56,236 bases of DNA from Romeriopsis navalis LEGE 11480 (lineage in GTDB: Bacteria > Cyanobacteriota > Cyanobacteriia > Leptolyngbyales > Leptolyngbyaceae): positions 1-56,236 of the forward strand of contig NZ_JADEXQ010000033.1 in the NCBI RefSeq assembly GCF_015207035.1, in the 5' to 3' direction. The translations under genes were made by a program, and so were the position numbers. Under the pieces are notes generated by a model. That model made no database searches. It had not been told where the DNA came from and worked only from the letters and a program-made list of their open reading frames with translations. Position 1 is the stretch's first letter. Every line of letters starts with the position of its first letter. Positions 45,471 to 54,271 of this stretch are shown here, in pieces.

Positions 45471-45779
45471 ACGTCGCCGTTGTCTTTGCCACTAACTAAT
45501 CGAAGCACTCATTCTAAAAACTCCTGATACATGCAACCACAAGTCACCCTGCAAAAAACACGCTCCAGAGATATAGAACGGTTAAGTGCAAATCATTAGA
45601 ACAGAAGCGAGATCCATATAAAGTTTACGGATTAATTAATTAGCTTATCGAACCATTACTCTATTTATAGTGAGCTAATTTTCAACCAGAAGATCTTTAA
45701 TTTTGTAAACACTCAATTTAAGGACTGAAGTTTGGTCACATATTGCGTCAGGCTTTCTGCATAATTCCAGGACATCACC

Positions 45780-46211
45780 ATGAAATTCGCCATCGGCATT
45801 TGTTGTATTGCCAATTTGATGATTACCGCTCGCGTTGGACAGGCACAAACACCGCAGCCTCATCCGGACAGCATTTGCTACTGGCAATCTAATGGTGGCA
45901 GCACGATCGATCTATCCCAGATTTGTGGTGTGCAAAACAGTCCCAGACAATCCACCGGGATTAACTTATCGGCACTCGATCGCTATCCTGAAACAATCCA
46001 AAAGCAGCTCAAACAATCGATTCAAACCAATCCCAAACGCTTCCTCACCCAAGCCAAAACCACCTGTCGGGTACTCCGCTATGGTGGCCACAAAGCGGCA
46101 CAAGTGCGTCAGCAAGCACTCCGCAAAATTTCCTCCAGTGCCGCATCGCTCGCCCGTCAGCAAGTTACAACTGACTACGCGATCGCCAACTACTGTCCCG
46201 AATTTCGTTAA
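45780..46211 (+). CDS. Secreted protein with two-cysteine CYW...DLSQICG motif
   Basis: A 143-residue protein with a signal peptide (about 1-22, ending GQAQT). It then carries CYWQSNGGSTIDLSQICG (about 33-50), matching CYYRKSDGTLVDLRSICG in the protein at 39856. The C-terminal part has two more cysteines (TTCRVLRYGGHKAAQVRQQALRKI and IANYCPEF). The helical pattern with the GGH turn resembles small secreted DUF732-like domains; this is weak. It is divergent from the peroxidase-like gene, about 270 bases apart. The function is unknown. Confidence 0.7.
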   Translation: MKFAIGICCIANLMITARVGQAQTPQPHPDSICYWQSNGGSTIDLSQICGVQNSPRQSTGINLSALDRYPETIQKQLKQSIQTNPKRFLTQAKTTCRVLRYGGHKAAQVRQQALRKISSSAASLARQQVTTDYAIANYCPEFR

Positions 46212-46392
46212 GTTATGGCTTGACTACACCAAGTGATAGCTTGGCCACACCGCGATCTCCCGTTTGCACGATCACAAAATATACCTTTACTTTGAGGCAT
46301 TCGATCGGACACAGCAATATCATAGGAAAATCCGCTGTTTCTTGCACCGATTTATCCACGGAGTTTTGCCCCGGTTTCTGCCCACGACAACC

Positions 46393-46638
46393 ATGCCACA
46401 CCTATCGATTAGCAACCATGCCGTCATTGCTCACAATGGCGAAATCCATCGGACACCTACGCGCACCACAACTGCTGCACCGTCTACGCAAACCACGGCC
46501 GTAGAAGCCGCCACACCAAATACTAGGGAAATCGCGCTCCCCCCAGGACCACAGTTTCTGGGAGAAAGTTTGCTGATGTTAATCATCGTCACCCCACTGA
46601 TCCTTTGGCGAATTCGCCGCCAAGGTCTGACACGCTAA
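46393..46638 (+). CDS. Small single-span membrane protein, tentative
   Basis: An 81-residue frame from ATG 46393 (MPHLSISNHAVIAHNGEIHRTPT): a Thr/Pro/Ala-rich segment, then GPQFLGESLLMLIIVTPLILWRIRR, a C-terminal membrane helix with a basic end. The frame is open further upstream to 46264, but that part is not protein-like. I do not recognise it. It has the orientation and spacing of a gene in a run with the PepSY-like and DUF411 genes. Confidence 0.4.
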   Translation: MPHLSISNHAVIAHNGEIHRTPTRTTTAAPSTQTTAVEAATPNTREIALPPGPQFLGESLLMLIIVTPLILWRIRRQGLTR

Positions 46639-46686
46639 TGCTGCCAATCAATTCGTCTGATCCCGATTTCAGTCACCAGCACTTTT

Positions 46687-46980
46687 ATGCGACTTCCCCA
46701 AATCATCCGCCGTACGCATCGTCTACTTGCCCCCATCATGGTGATGCCCTTAGTGATTACCCTCTTAAGCGGGTCACTATTTCAAATTGCGGCAATCAGT
46801 GGCAAAGAAAAGCAGTTTCTCTGGCTGCTCGATCTACACCGAGGTAAATTTGGCTATTTCAATCTGGAACTAATTTATCCCTTCCTCAATGCGATCGGCT
46901 TACTCACACTACTGATTACTGGCATTATCATGTGGTTACGGCTACCGGCCCGAACGCCCACCCAAGCGCCTCCCTCATGA
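46687..46980 (+). CDS. PepSY-associated membrane protein, short form
   Basis: A 97-residue protein with two membrane helices: RRTHRLLAPIMVMPLVITLLSGSLFQI (about 10-35) and FLNAIGLLTLLITGIIMWLRLP (about 66-86). The pattern RxTHRLxAxxMxLPLxxTxxSG and a second helix ending in basic residues matches the PepSY-associated TM family, of which this is a minimal version without the PepSY domain itself. It overlaps the following DUF411 gene by 4 bases (ATGA), a sign of translational coupling. A role in metal or redox transport is inferred from the partner. Confidence 0.65.
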   Translation: MRLPQIIRRTHRLLAPIMVMPLVITLLSGSLFQIAAISGKEKQFLWLLDLHRGKFGYFNLELIYPFLNAIGLLTLLITGIIMWLRLPARTPTQAPPS

Positions 46981-47492
46981 ACCGTCTAAATTTCCAGTTT
47001 CCGCACCATTGGCTACGTCGCGTCGTCATCATCACGTGCCTGAGTCTTATCAGCCTCTGCATCACGCCCAATAGCATCGCCGCCACAATCAATCCCACCG
47101 ATCAGCCCACACCGTCAATCGTTAGCTATCGCAGTCCCACCTGTGGCTGCTGTGAGGAATGGGTAAAACGGATGCAAACCGCTGGTTTTGCGGTGGAAGA
47201 TCACATTACAGAAGATATCGATCGCGTCAAAGCCCGCTATGGTGTGCCGACAAATCTCACCAGTTGCCATACGGCGATCGCGAACGGTTATGTGATTGAA
47301 GGCCATGTCCCCCCGGCCGACATTCAACGATTAATGCAAACTGCGCCACCCGCCGTGATGGGGCTTGCCGCACCCGGCATGCCCAGCGGTTCGCCGGGGA
47401 TGGAATCCGAGGATACACCACCCCAATCCTACAATGTCTATAGCTTTACCCAGACCGGAGAACTCGCCATCTTTCAGGCACATCCGGCCTAA
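46977..47492 (+). CDS. DUF411 protein (probable copper-binding)
   Basis: A 171-residue exported protein starting in the ATGA overlap with the PepSY-like gene; a frame beginning earlier adds 15 residues. After a basic leader and hydrophobic segment (about 12-34), the body has SYRSPTCGCCEEWVKRMQTAGFAVEDH, the CGCC motif that defines DUF411, then KARYGVPTNLTSCHTAIANGYVIEGHVPPADIQRLM. DUF411 proteins occur with copper resistance operons and are believed to bind Cu. The C-terminal part (PPQSYNVYSFTQTGELAIFQAHPA) is also typical. It ends three bases before the stop of the opposing polyferredoxin gene. Confidence 0.88.
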   Translation: MNRLNFQFPHHWLRRVVIITCLSLISLCITPNSIAATINPTDQPTPSIVSYRSPTCGCCEEWVKRMQTAGFAVEDHITEDIDRVKARYGVPTNLTSCHTAIANGYVIEGHVPPADIQRLMQTAPPAVMGLAAPGMPSGSPGMESEDTPPQSYNVYSFTQTGELAIFQAHPA

Positions 47493-47495
47493 CGC

Positions 47496-49217
47496 CTATT
47501 CTTGCCACACTTCCGGGGGACTAATCCCGCGATTGTATGGCGCCATTGATTTGGCATCAAAGGGCGGACCAGTTGTTTTTGGTATGCGCTGGTATAGACG
47601 CTTTCTCGACTGGGATTCCGGCTTCTCTAGCACGTGCTCATCGGCCGCTGGTGGCATTTGAATCTGTGTTGCCATTATTGCCAATAGCGTCTTCCGCAGC
47701 GTCCGCATCTGGGCCAACTTAATGCGGGCAGTGATGGCCCCATCCATTTCCGCAAAAATCTCATCCAGCATTTGCTGATAAATTTCCTTCCCTTGAGCCG
47801 CTTTATAACCCGGAATTGCCTGGATTAAAATCAGGATTTCTTGTAGGCTTAGCTGCGCCACACAACGCTGTTGCCACGATCGCGGCAATACGAGATCCCG
47901 CTTGGCTAATTGCTGCAGAAATCGATGGGTCAACTGCTCCCGACTATAGCGCTCTGGGCTACGACGAGTCATGCGATACAGCCAAATCACGCTAATCAAA
48001 ACTAAGCCCAAGGTGATCGATCGCTGCCCCCAAATCGGTAAACCCCGCCCCCAAGACTTGCCAACAAACACAAAAAAAAGATTGAAAGCAACAAATGTCC
48101 AACCGCTGTATAAGTGATGTCGCAGATGCGTCTTTGTCCAAGCGCGATTAACATAACGAGCCAATCGGAAATACAACCATTCCGATACAAGGCCCAGCAT
48201 ATAGGTTAATGCAACCGACAATGCAAGGTACAACGGCACAGCCATCCACTTTGGCAGTGGCATCGCGTGATCGTTAAGATAAAATCCAGGATGGGTTAAT
48301 TCTGCTAGTTGACCGACCTGCCGTGCCCAAATACCCGAAAAGAAATATTCCCAGTTACCGGCATACAAGTAGTAATAAGTAAAAAATCCGAGCACTAAGC
48401 CCACATAGCCGTAATACAGCAACCGATAAGCCGGCTGATTGATCGATTCCCAGTAATTTTTCTCTGCATCAATATCCATGCAAACCCGCTGACAACCAAC
48501 ACAAGCAGGTATATCAACACCCGTCGGTTCAGCAACGCGACACATTGATTGCGGGGTGAGATGCGGGGATTCAGTATGGGCCTTGCTGGTAAAAATCCCC
48601 GTTGGCTGTGAAAAGACCTTCTGCACTGGAGCCATCGGACAGAAATATTGGCACCATGATTTGCCGACATACAGATAGCCCACGACCAACGCCGCAATCA
48701 TCGTCCCGATCAGCCATATCCCCAGGGCGATCGCTTCCGCATTCATCAATAGCAAGCGGGCACAGAGGCCAACGTACAACAAAGCAAATTGGAGGTATAG
48801 ATAATTCCGTCCGAGCCAAGACTGCGGGGCAATTTTACCGCGGGATGACTTTTTATCAGGGGATGACTTGGTTTGGCGTTGCCAACCGATCGCGCTGGGC
48901 AACTGCGAAATAAACGCTAAGGGACAAACCCGCCGCCACACCTCATGACCACATACCAACAGCACCAAAATCGAACCTGGCACCACATAGTTCCAAAATA
49001 TCGGCATTGCCACATGATACTGATGCGACCCTAAGCAACCATTCTGCATTGGCACACAATCACCACTAGCCATGCGCCAAGGACTATATTGATTGCTCGG
49101 GTGCGTCAACCAAAATGAGACCGTGTCATTAAACAAACAGAGAATCAACAGCAACCAACTGGCGAGCAAAATCCAACGAATCCGGTATAAATGCCGCTCT
49201 GAGAAATTATTTAACAT
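47496..49217 (-). CDS. Membrane 4Fe-4S polyferredoxin-like protein (NosR/NapH/CcoG type)
   Basis: A 573-residue polytopic membrane protein from ATG 49217 (a GTG at 49244 adds nine residues). It has about nine membrane segments. Two cysteine clusters are visible: CQYFCPMAPVQ with neighbouring WRRVCPLAFISQLP, and MCRVAEPTGVDIPACVGCQRVCMDIDAEK. These are the patterns of the NosR/NapH-like polyferredoxins that move electrons across the membrane to periplasmic redox enzymes. The C-terminal 130 residues (RSPERYSREQLTHRFLQQLAKRDLVLP, and on) are soluble. It converges with the DUF411 gene. The redox partner is unknown; the nearby cytochrome c peroxidase-like gene is one candidate. Confidence 0.75.
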   Translation of the reverse strand: MLNNFSERHLYRIRWILLASWLLLILCLFNDTVSFWLTHPSNQYSPWRMASGDCVPMQNGCLGSHQYHVAMPIFWNYVVPGSILVLLVCGHEVWRRVCPLAFISQLPSAIGWQRQTKSSPDKKSSRGKIAPQSWLGRNYLYLQFALLYVGLCARLLLMNAEAIALGIWLIGTMIAALVVGYLYVGKSWCQYFCPMAPVQKVFSQPTGIFTSKAHTESPHLTPQSMCRVAEPTGVDIPACVGCQRVCMDIDAEKNYWESINQPAYRLLYYGYVGLVLGFFTYYYLYAGNWEYFFSGIWARQVGQLAELTHPGFYLNDHAMPLPKWMAVPLYLALSVALTYMLGLVSEWLYFRLARYVNRAWTKTHLRHHLYSGWTFVAFNLFFVFVGKSWGRGLPIWGQRSITLGLVLISVIWLYRMTRRSPERYSREQLTHRFLQQLAKRDLVLPRSWQQRCVAQLSLQEILILIQAIPGYKAAQGKEIYQQMLDEIFAEMDGAITARIKLAQMRTLRKTLLAIMATQIQMPPAADEHVLEKPESQSRKRLYQRIPKTTGPPFDAKSMAPYNRGISPPEVWQE

Positions 49218-49430
49218 CGGAGTAACCTGCGCCGCATTTGCCACAGCAGCCTGACTTTGCCATCAGAACTGCACAATGCACCTGTAGCAAATACTACGAA
49301 TATGGATGATGCGACGCATCTGACCCGTGAGAGATCTCGATCTCCATCTTCCGTACGGACAGAAGAATGAGACATATCTCGAAGGAAGTAGAACGGGTAT
49401 GACATCTGGCGAGGCCATCAACCAATGTCA

Positions 49431-49970
49431 TCATTGCAACCGCGCAACCCATGATGTCATTTTGTTTGCAACAATTTGCCGATCGATGTTTTGAATAAAA
49501 TCATGCTTGCCATCCATATAGGCTTCGATATCCGTCGGATGCTGCTGCGCTAACTGTCGTTTGAGATCGCTATACTGCTGGGCCACTTCCGGATGCGCAA
49601 TCATATAGTCACGGAAATCCACATGGCGCGTAACTTGGGCTGAGCCGTTCGGAAACATATGAACATGATGTGTCCTAATTCCGGCTTGATTATCCTTACG
49701 AAAGAGGCGCCGATCGGGAATCCCAAACTCCCCCATCGCTTCATACCCTAATGTCACCATTGCCGCCGCTTGCCGATCGACTTGCACAATTTCATGCACC
49801 TCGATCAACAGATCGATAATCGGTTTGGCATAAATCCCGGGAATCGCCGTACTCCCAATATGATGCGCCGCCGCAAAATTTTTACCCAATGCCTGAGCAA
49901 TCCGATCGGTTTCCTGCTCAAATAGCGATCGCCATCGCACATCATGGGGGACAACTTCAACTTTACGCAT
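49431..49970 (-). CDS. GrpB family nucleotidyltransferase-like protein
   Basis: A 179-residue protein from MRKVEVVPHDVRW (ATG 49970); an upstream frame adds three residues. AHHIGSTAIPGIYAKPIIDLLIEV is the GrpB (UPF0157) signature, a GS-x-A/S nucleotidyltransferase-fold motif, and RTHHVHMFPNGS and LRFRDYM-like HVDFRDYMIAHPEVAQQYSDLKRQLA are the other conserved parts. Substrate unknown. It is transcribed in the same direction as hisS, 68 bases downstream of it, so they may share a transcript. Confidence 0.9.
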   Translation of the reverse strand: MRKVEVVPHDVRWRSLFEQETDRIAQALGKNFAAAHHIGSTAIPGIYAKPIIDLLIEVHEIVQVDRQAAAMVTLGYEAMGEFGIPDRRLFRKDNQAGIRTHHVHMFPNGSAQVTRHVDFRDYMIAHPEVAQQYSDLKRQLAQQHPTDIEAYMDGKHDFIQNIDRQIVANKMTSWVARLQ

Positions 49971-50038
49971 GGAACCCACCGCGAGATTTGACCTTGCTCC
50001 AATCAGACTGAAAACACAATCCCAGCAACAATCATGGC

Positions 50039-51310
50039 TTATGCCCGCACCGCCGCGATCGCCGATCGCAACTCATCAAGCTGCCCTAGCAAGTCGGTCT
50101 GAGCCATCTCTGACTGCTCACCCGTACCTAGCCACTTGAGCTGCACCTGCTGATTCTCTGCTTCCGCATCACCCAAAATCAGACAAGCCGCTGCACCCGA
50201 TCGGTCAGCCCGCTTAAATTGCTTACCAAAGGCGCTACCACTGAGATCGAGCTCGGCTTTGAACCCAGCTTGTCGCAGCTGCTGCGCCATCTTCAGGGCT
50301 TGGGCCTCCGCCTGCTCACCACGCGATACCAAATAGAAATCGGCCTGGGACTCTGGTTTTGGTTGTAGCTGCTGCAACAGGCCAATCAATCGCTCCAGAC
50401 CAATCGCCCAGCCGATCGCGGCCGTTTCTGGCCCGCCTAGCTCTGAGACCAAGCCATCATAGCGACCACCACCACCAACGGCCCCAAACTGCACAGACTG
50501 AAATTCGAATGCCGTGTGGGAGTAGTAATCCAATCCCCGCACTAGCTTCGGATTCAGCTTATAAGTGATTCCTAAATCACTCAGTAATCCCTTCACTTTT
50601 TCAAACCGCGTCTGGGATTCGTCACTCAAACTATTCCCCAATAACGGCGCATCCTGCAAAATTTCCTGGGTCTTCGCCGCTTTACTATCCAAAATCCGCA
50701 ATGGATTACGCGTCAGGCGATCCTGAGAATCGGGATCAAGGTCAGCCTGATAAGGCCTCAGGTAGTTCACCAAAGTTTCACGGTATTGCACCCGATCGGC
50801 TTTCGTCCCTAAGGAGTTCATCTCCAAAACCAACTCATCCAAACCCACAGCTTTGAGAATATCAACGGCAAGGGCAATCGATTCCACATCCGCCCGCACA
50901 TCCGCACTGCCTAACATCTCTAAGCCTAGCTGATGGAACTGCCGCTGCCGACCAGCCTGGGGCCGCTCATAGCGAAACATCGGACCCATATACCAAAGTC
51001 GCTGCACACCACCTTGGGCATGGAGCTTCTGCTCAATGTAGCTGCGCACCACACCGGCTGTCCCTTCAGGGCGCAAGGTATTCGACCGATCGCCTTTATC
51101 CAGGAACGTATACATTTCCTTTCCGACAACATCCGTTGCTTCGCCAATACCCCGCTCAAACAAATCAGTCTGCTCAAAAATCGGCGTCCGAATTTCCTTG
51201 AATGCGGCCCGCGCCAGAATATCGCGAGCGATCGTCTCAACTTGTTGCCAATATCCAATTTCCTCAGGAAGAATATCCCGCGTTCCCCGAACTGCCTGAA
51301 TGGAAGCCAT
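50039..51310 (-). CDS. hisS: Histidyl-tRNA synthetase
   Basis: A 423-residue class II aminoacyl-tRNA synthetase. It begins MASIQAVRGTRDILPEEIGYWQQVE. Motif 1 is around FKEIRTPIFEQTDLFERGIGEATDVVGKEMY. Motif 2 contains LRPEGTAGVVRSYIE and MFRYERPQAGRQRQFHQLGLE. The HisA-type signature is LVRGLDYYSHTAFEF. Motif 3 is around AAIGWAIGLERL. The anticodon-binding domain makes up the last 90 residues. It charges tRNA-His. The length is normal. Confidence 0.98.
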   Translation of the reverse strand: MASIQAVRGTRDILPEEIGYWQQVETIARDILARAAFKEIRTPIFEQTDLFERGIGEATDVVGKEMYTFLDKGDRSNTLRPEGTAGVVRSYIEQKLHAQGGVQRLWYMGPMFRYERPQAGRQRQFHQLGLEMLGSADVRADVESIALAVDILKAVGLDELVLEMNSLGTKADRVQYRETLVNYLRPYQADLDPDSQDRLTRNPLRILDSKAAKTQEILQDAPLLGNSLSDESQTRFEKVKGLLSDLGITYKLNPKLVRGLDYYSHTAFEFQSVQFGAVGGGGRYDGLVSELGGPETAAIGWAIGLERLIGLLQQLQPKPESQADFYLVSRGEQAEAQALKMAQQLRQAGFKAELDLSGSAFGKQFKRADRSGAAACLILGDAEAENQQVQLKWLGTGEQSEMAQTDLLGQLDELRSAIAAVRA

Positions 51311-51415
51311 ACCAATATCTATTTTGTGTGCAAAAAATTAAAGTACGTCAGCCATGATCGCACCCGAAATCTGGGTTAAATCACAACTAGAACCAAGGTA
51401 AGAGCAGCCTTACGC

Positions 51416-51709
51416 CTACTCTTCTTCAAATGGTGGCAATGTACAGCAGTTAACATCGTCAATGCACACCTTACCCCACTGCAAAGCCCATCGTACAAGG
51501 GCTACACGATTTTGGGTCTCAGTTTTAGTCAAAATATTACTGATATGATTATCAACCGTACGCTTGCTAATTTCTAACTTCTCGGCAATTTGCTCATTGG
51601 TCATCCCCGCAGTGACCAGCTCAATCACCTGAAGTTCTCGATCCGAAAGAGCTGGCTGGGTTCGGAGATCTTGATCAGACATAAGCCTTTGATACGTACT
51701 TATACTCAT
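51416..51709 (-). CDS. pedR: PedR, LuxR-type redox-responsive regulator
   Basis: A 97-residue protein, almost entirely a LuxR-type helix-turn-helix: LSDRELQVIELVTAGMTNEQIAEKLEISKRTVDNHISNILTKTETQNRVALVRWALQWGKVCIDDVNCC. This matches PedR of Synechocystis (Ssl0564), whose activity changes with photosynthetic electron transport through thioredoxin acting on cysteine. Three cysteines lie near the end (about 81, 87, 88). The start ATG 51709 has GGAG 4 bases before it; a second ATG nine codons in is also possible. It diverges from the phosphatase gene. Confidence 0.88.
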   Translation of the reverse strand: MSISTYQRLMSDQDLRTQPALSDRELQVIELVTAGMTNEQIAEKLEISKRTVDNHISNILTKTETQNRVALVRWALQWGKVCIDDVNCCTLPPFEEE

Positions 51710-51958
51710 TCCTCTCCTATCTTACGGTGATTTCTGATCAATCCCCTGAGATTGGGTCAATATAGTATGAGGATCCACCAGTTTTTCGATTTTTTCTTTC
51801 AATAATCCCGAGATTTCTGGAGTCAATTCCAGCGAGATGAAGGATATTAGAAGACACAGGGTTTATTGCGAGAAATTGATCGACCCCATTGTTCACTATA
51901 ACTTCCGGTATAACTGCTTCTAAGGTAACGTCACTTAAGTTTGGCTGATCTAACGTTC

Positions 51959-54226
51959 ATGGCTCAATCTATCTATTGTCCTAATCCCCTATGCCAAGCT
52001 GCTAATCCAGTTGAACATCGATCGTGCCAAACCTGTAAGACAGCCATTCCGCATCATTATCTATGGCTACCTAACAGTCGAGGAATCGCTGGTAAGCAAA
52101 GCGGTGATTTAGTCGATGAGCGTTATCTGATTTTGCGATCGCAGGTCGTACTTGATACAAAGCCGAGTAATGTCCCCTTGTTTGTTGAAGAAATTGATAA
52201 CTGGGCAATTCGATACGCCGAATTATTTCCCTACAAAGCGCATATCCCACAAATTTATGGCTATCTCAACCATGAAAATCAGCTCTATGGGCTATTAGAA
52301 AACAACGCTGTTTATCAATCGGATGCCACACTCAGTAATGGAACGGCAATTGCTGGTCGACTCATGCCAGATATCGCTTCCTGTTGGAACACAGCAAATC
52401 TTGAACGGCAGGTTGCTTGGATCTCACAAATTTTTAGTCTTTGGCAGCCATTAGGACTTTTAGGGTTAACGGAAACGCTTTTAAAACCAGAACTGATTCG
52501 AGTTGATGGAGAAAATGTCCGTTTTCTTAATCTTGAATCTGATCAAACGGCGAACCCATCGTTAGCTGATTTTGCAGTTCTTTGGGGTGATTTGCTTGAT
52601 TGGGGTAATTCCACATTTTGGTCAGGTATTGCCAACGAAATGATCCAAGGCCAGATTGTTAATAGTGATCAAGTCTTGAGTTTGCTGGATCAAGAAATGC
52701 GGATGATCCATTTATCTAGTGGATCATCTACATTTAACGTTGATATTGCAACATTGACCGATCGAGGACCAAGCCGTACAGAAAACCAAGATGCTTGCTA
52801 TCCGGCATCAAATACTTATTCACAATTAAAAGCTGGCGATCGACCATGGTTAGTGGTTTGTGATGGAGTGGGTGGTCATGAAGGCGGCAGTTTGGCATCA
52901 AAGTTAGCGATTAGTACAATCGAACGCTATCTCGATTCAGTTGATCTGGAAACTTGTCTTTCAGATGATGTTGAAATTGCCATGGAAAAAGCAATTTTGG
53001 CGGCGAATGATGTGATCTGTGAGCGCAACGATCGTGAAAGTCGCGAAGCCAAGCAGCGCATGGGAACGACTGTGGTCATTGCTTATATTCGTCATAATCA
53101 ATTATTTTTGTCGCACGTCGGTGATAGTCGGGCCTATCGCATTACCAATTCAGGTTGTTATCAAATCACAGTGGATGATGATTTGGCATCGCGGGAGGCG
53201 ATCTATGGGAGTGCCTTCTATCGCGAAGCATTGCAATATCCTGGGACTGGAGCCTTAACCCAGGCTTTGGGAATGTCGGCTTCAACGCAGCTACAGCCGA
53301 CATCACAGCGATTTTGGTTGACCGAATCTTCAGTCTTTTTGCTCTGTTCTGATGGGTTAAGTGATTTTGATTTAGTCGATCGGATTTGGGCGGCGGAAAT
53401 CCGTCCGGTATTACACGATCGGGCACAACTAAAATTGGCTTGTCAGCGTTTGGTGGCGATTGCGAATGCGCAGAATGGTCATGACAATGTCACGGTTGGG
53501 TTACTCCATATCATGCGACCAGAACCGACTGTCGCGAGTCAGCCAAACAATCCGACGGTGGCCGTTGCCGCCGATCAACCGGCAAATGGTAATGCTGTAA
53601 AACTACCGGCAACCCGAGTTGCCACAATTTCCCCCAACCGTGCCAATTGGCTCAAAGTTAGCTTACTGAGTTGTCTATTGCTGGGGCTAATCGGGGGTGG
53701 CAGTTTTATTTGGTGGCGCGGACAGCAGCAAGCGGCTTCCACTCAACCCGTTGCTACACCTGTCCCAACCGCAACGTCACTGGCCACGGTTGATGCGGAA
53801 ACCCTACAGCAGGTCAATCAGATTCTTGAAGTGAAGCCAGGGCCAGTGGCGCTCGCGCTATTGCCTCAACCGCCAGATCCGAATAATCGTGAGTTGCCGA
53901 TCAAAACTGGTGATCTGGCTCCGGGGACGATCGTCCAAGTGAAAGGTCAAACCATCACACAGAACCAGGAAAATTGGCTGATGCTCAAGGTGTGTTCTGT
54001 CCCGTTTGGGCCAACGGCGGAGCCGACGACAGTGTTGTCGGTGGCGGCGGAAGGTTGGCAACAGCTACAGCGGGTGGCGACACAAGTTACCCTACCGGCG
54101 ACATTACTACCGGCGCAACTGGGTAACTGTGACCCAGCAGGGACGATCCCCCCGGCGCCAGCACCAGTGCCGGTTGCGCCAGGGATTCCTTCACCGTTAC
54201 CAGTGTCCCCAAACCAGGCACAATAG
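51959..54226 (+). CDS. Membrane PP2C phosphatase with zinc ribbon and degenerate kinase-like region
   Basis: A 755-residue protein from ATG 51959. An N-terminal zinc ribbon has cysteines 7, 12, 23 and 26 (CPNPLC ... CQTC). A region at about 50-250 follows (DLVDERYLILRSQVVLDTKPSN ... LLKPELIRVDGENVRFLNLES) that resembles a degenerate protein kinase domain. The PP2C phosphatase (about 260-520) has TDRGPSRTENQDA, CDGVGGHEGG (302-310), VGDSRAYRI and GHDNVTVGLL, the metal-binding aspartates being in place. One membrane helix lies at about 563-586, with an SH3b-like C-terminal domain outside (EVKPGPVALALLPQPP). It removes phosphate from Ser/Thr on cytoplasmic targets. The CHAT-FHA gene follows 45 bases later. 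Confidence 0.85.
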   Translation: MAQSIYCPNPLCQAANPVEHRSCQTCKTAIPHHYLWLPNSRGIAGKQSGDLVDERYLILRSQVVLDTKPSNVPLFVEEIDNWAIRYAELFPYKAHIPQIYGYLNHENQLYGLLENNAVYQSDATLSNGTAIAGRLMPDIASCWNTANLERQVAWISQIFSLWQPLGLLGLTETLLKPELIRVDGENVRFLNLESDQTANPSLADFAVLWGDLLDWGNSTFWSGIANEMIQGQIVNSDQVLSLLDQEMRMIHLSSGSSTFNVDIATLTDRGPSRTENQDACYPASNTYSQLKAGDRPWLVVCDGVGGHEGGSLASKLAISTIERYLDSVDLETCLSDDVEIAMEKAILAANDVICERNDRESREAKQRMGTTVVIAYIRHNQLFLSHVGDSRAYRITNSGCYQITVDDDLASREAIYGSAFYREALQYPGTGALTQALGMSASTQLQPTSQRFWLTESSVFLLCSDGLSDFDLVDRIWAAEIRPVLHDRAQLKLACQRLVAIANAQNGHDNVTVGLLHIMRPEPTVASQPNNPTVAVAADQPANGNAVKLPATRVATISPNRANWLKVSLLSCLLLGLIGGGSFIWWRGQQQAASTQPVATPVPTATSLATVDAETLQQVNQILEVKPGPVALALLPQPPDPNNRELPIKTGDLAPGTIVQVKGQTITQNQENWLMLKVCSVPFGPTAEPTTVLSVAAEGWQQLQRVATQVTLPATLLPAQLGNCDPAGTIPPAPAPVPVAPGIPSPLPVSPNQAQ

Positions 54227-54271
54227 AGAATAGATTTTAGTCCAGGTTTGTGGTGTTTGGAGCGTCGAAGC

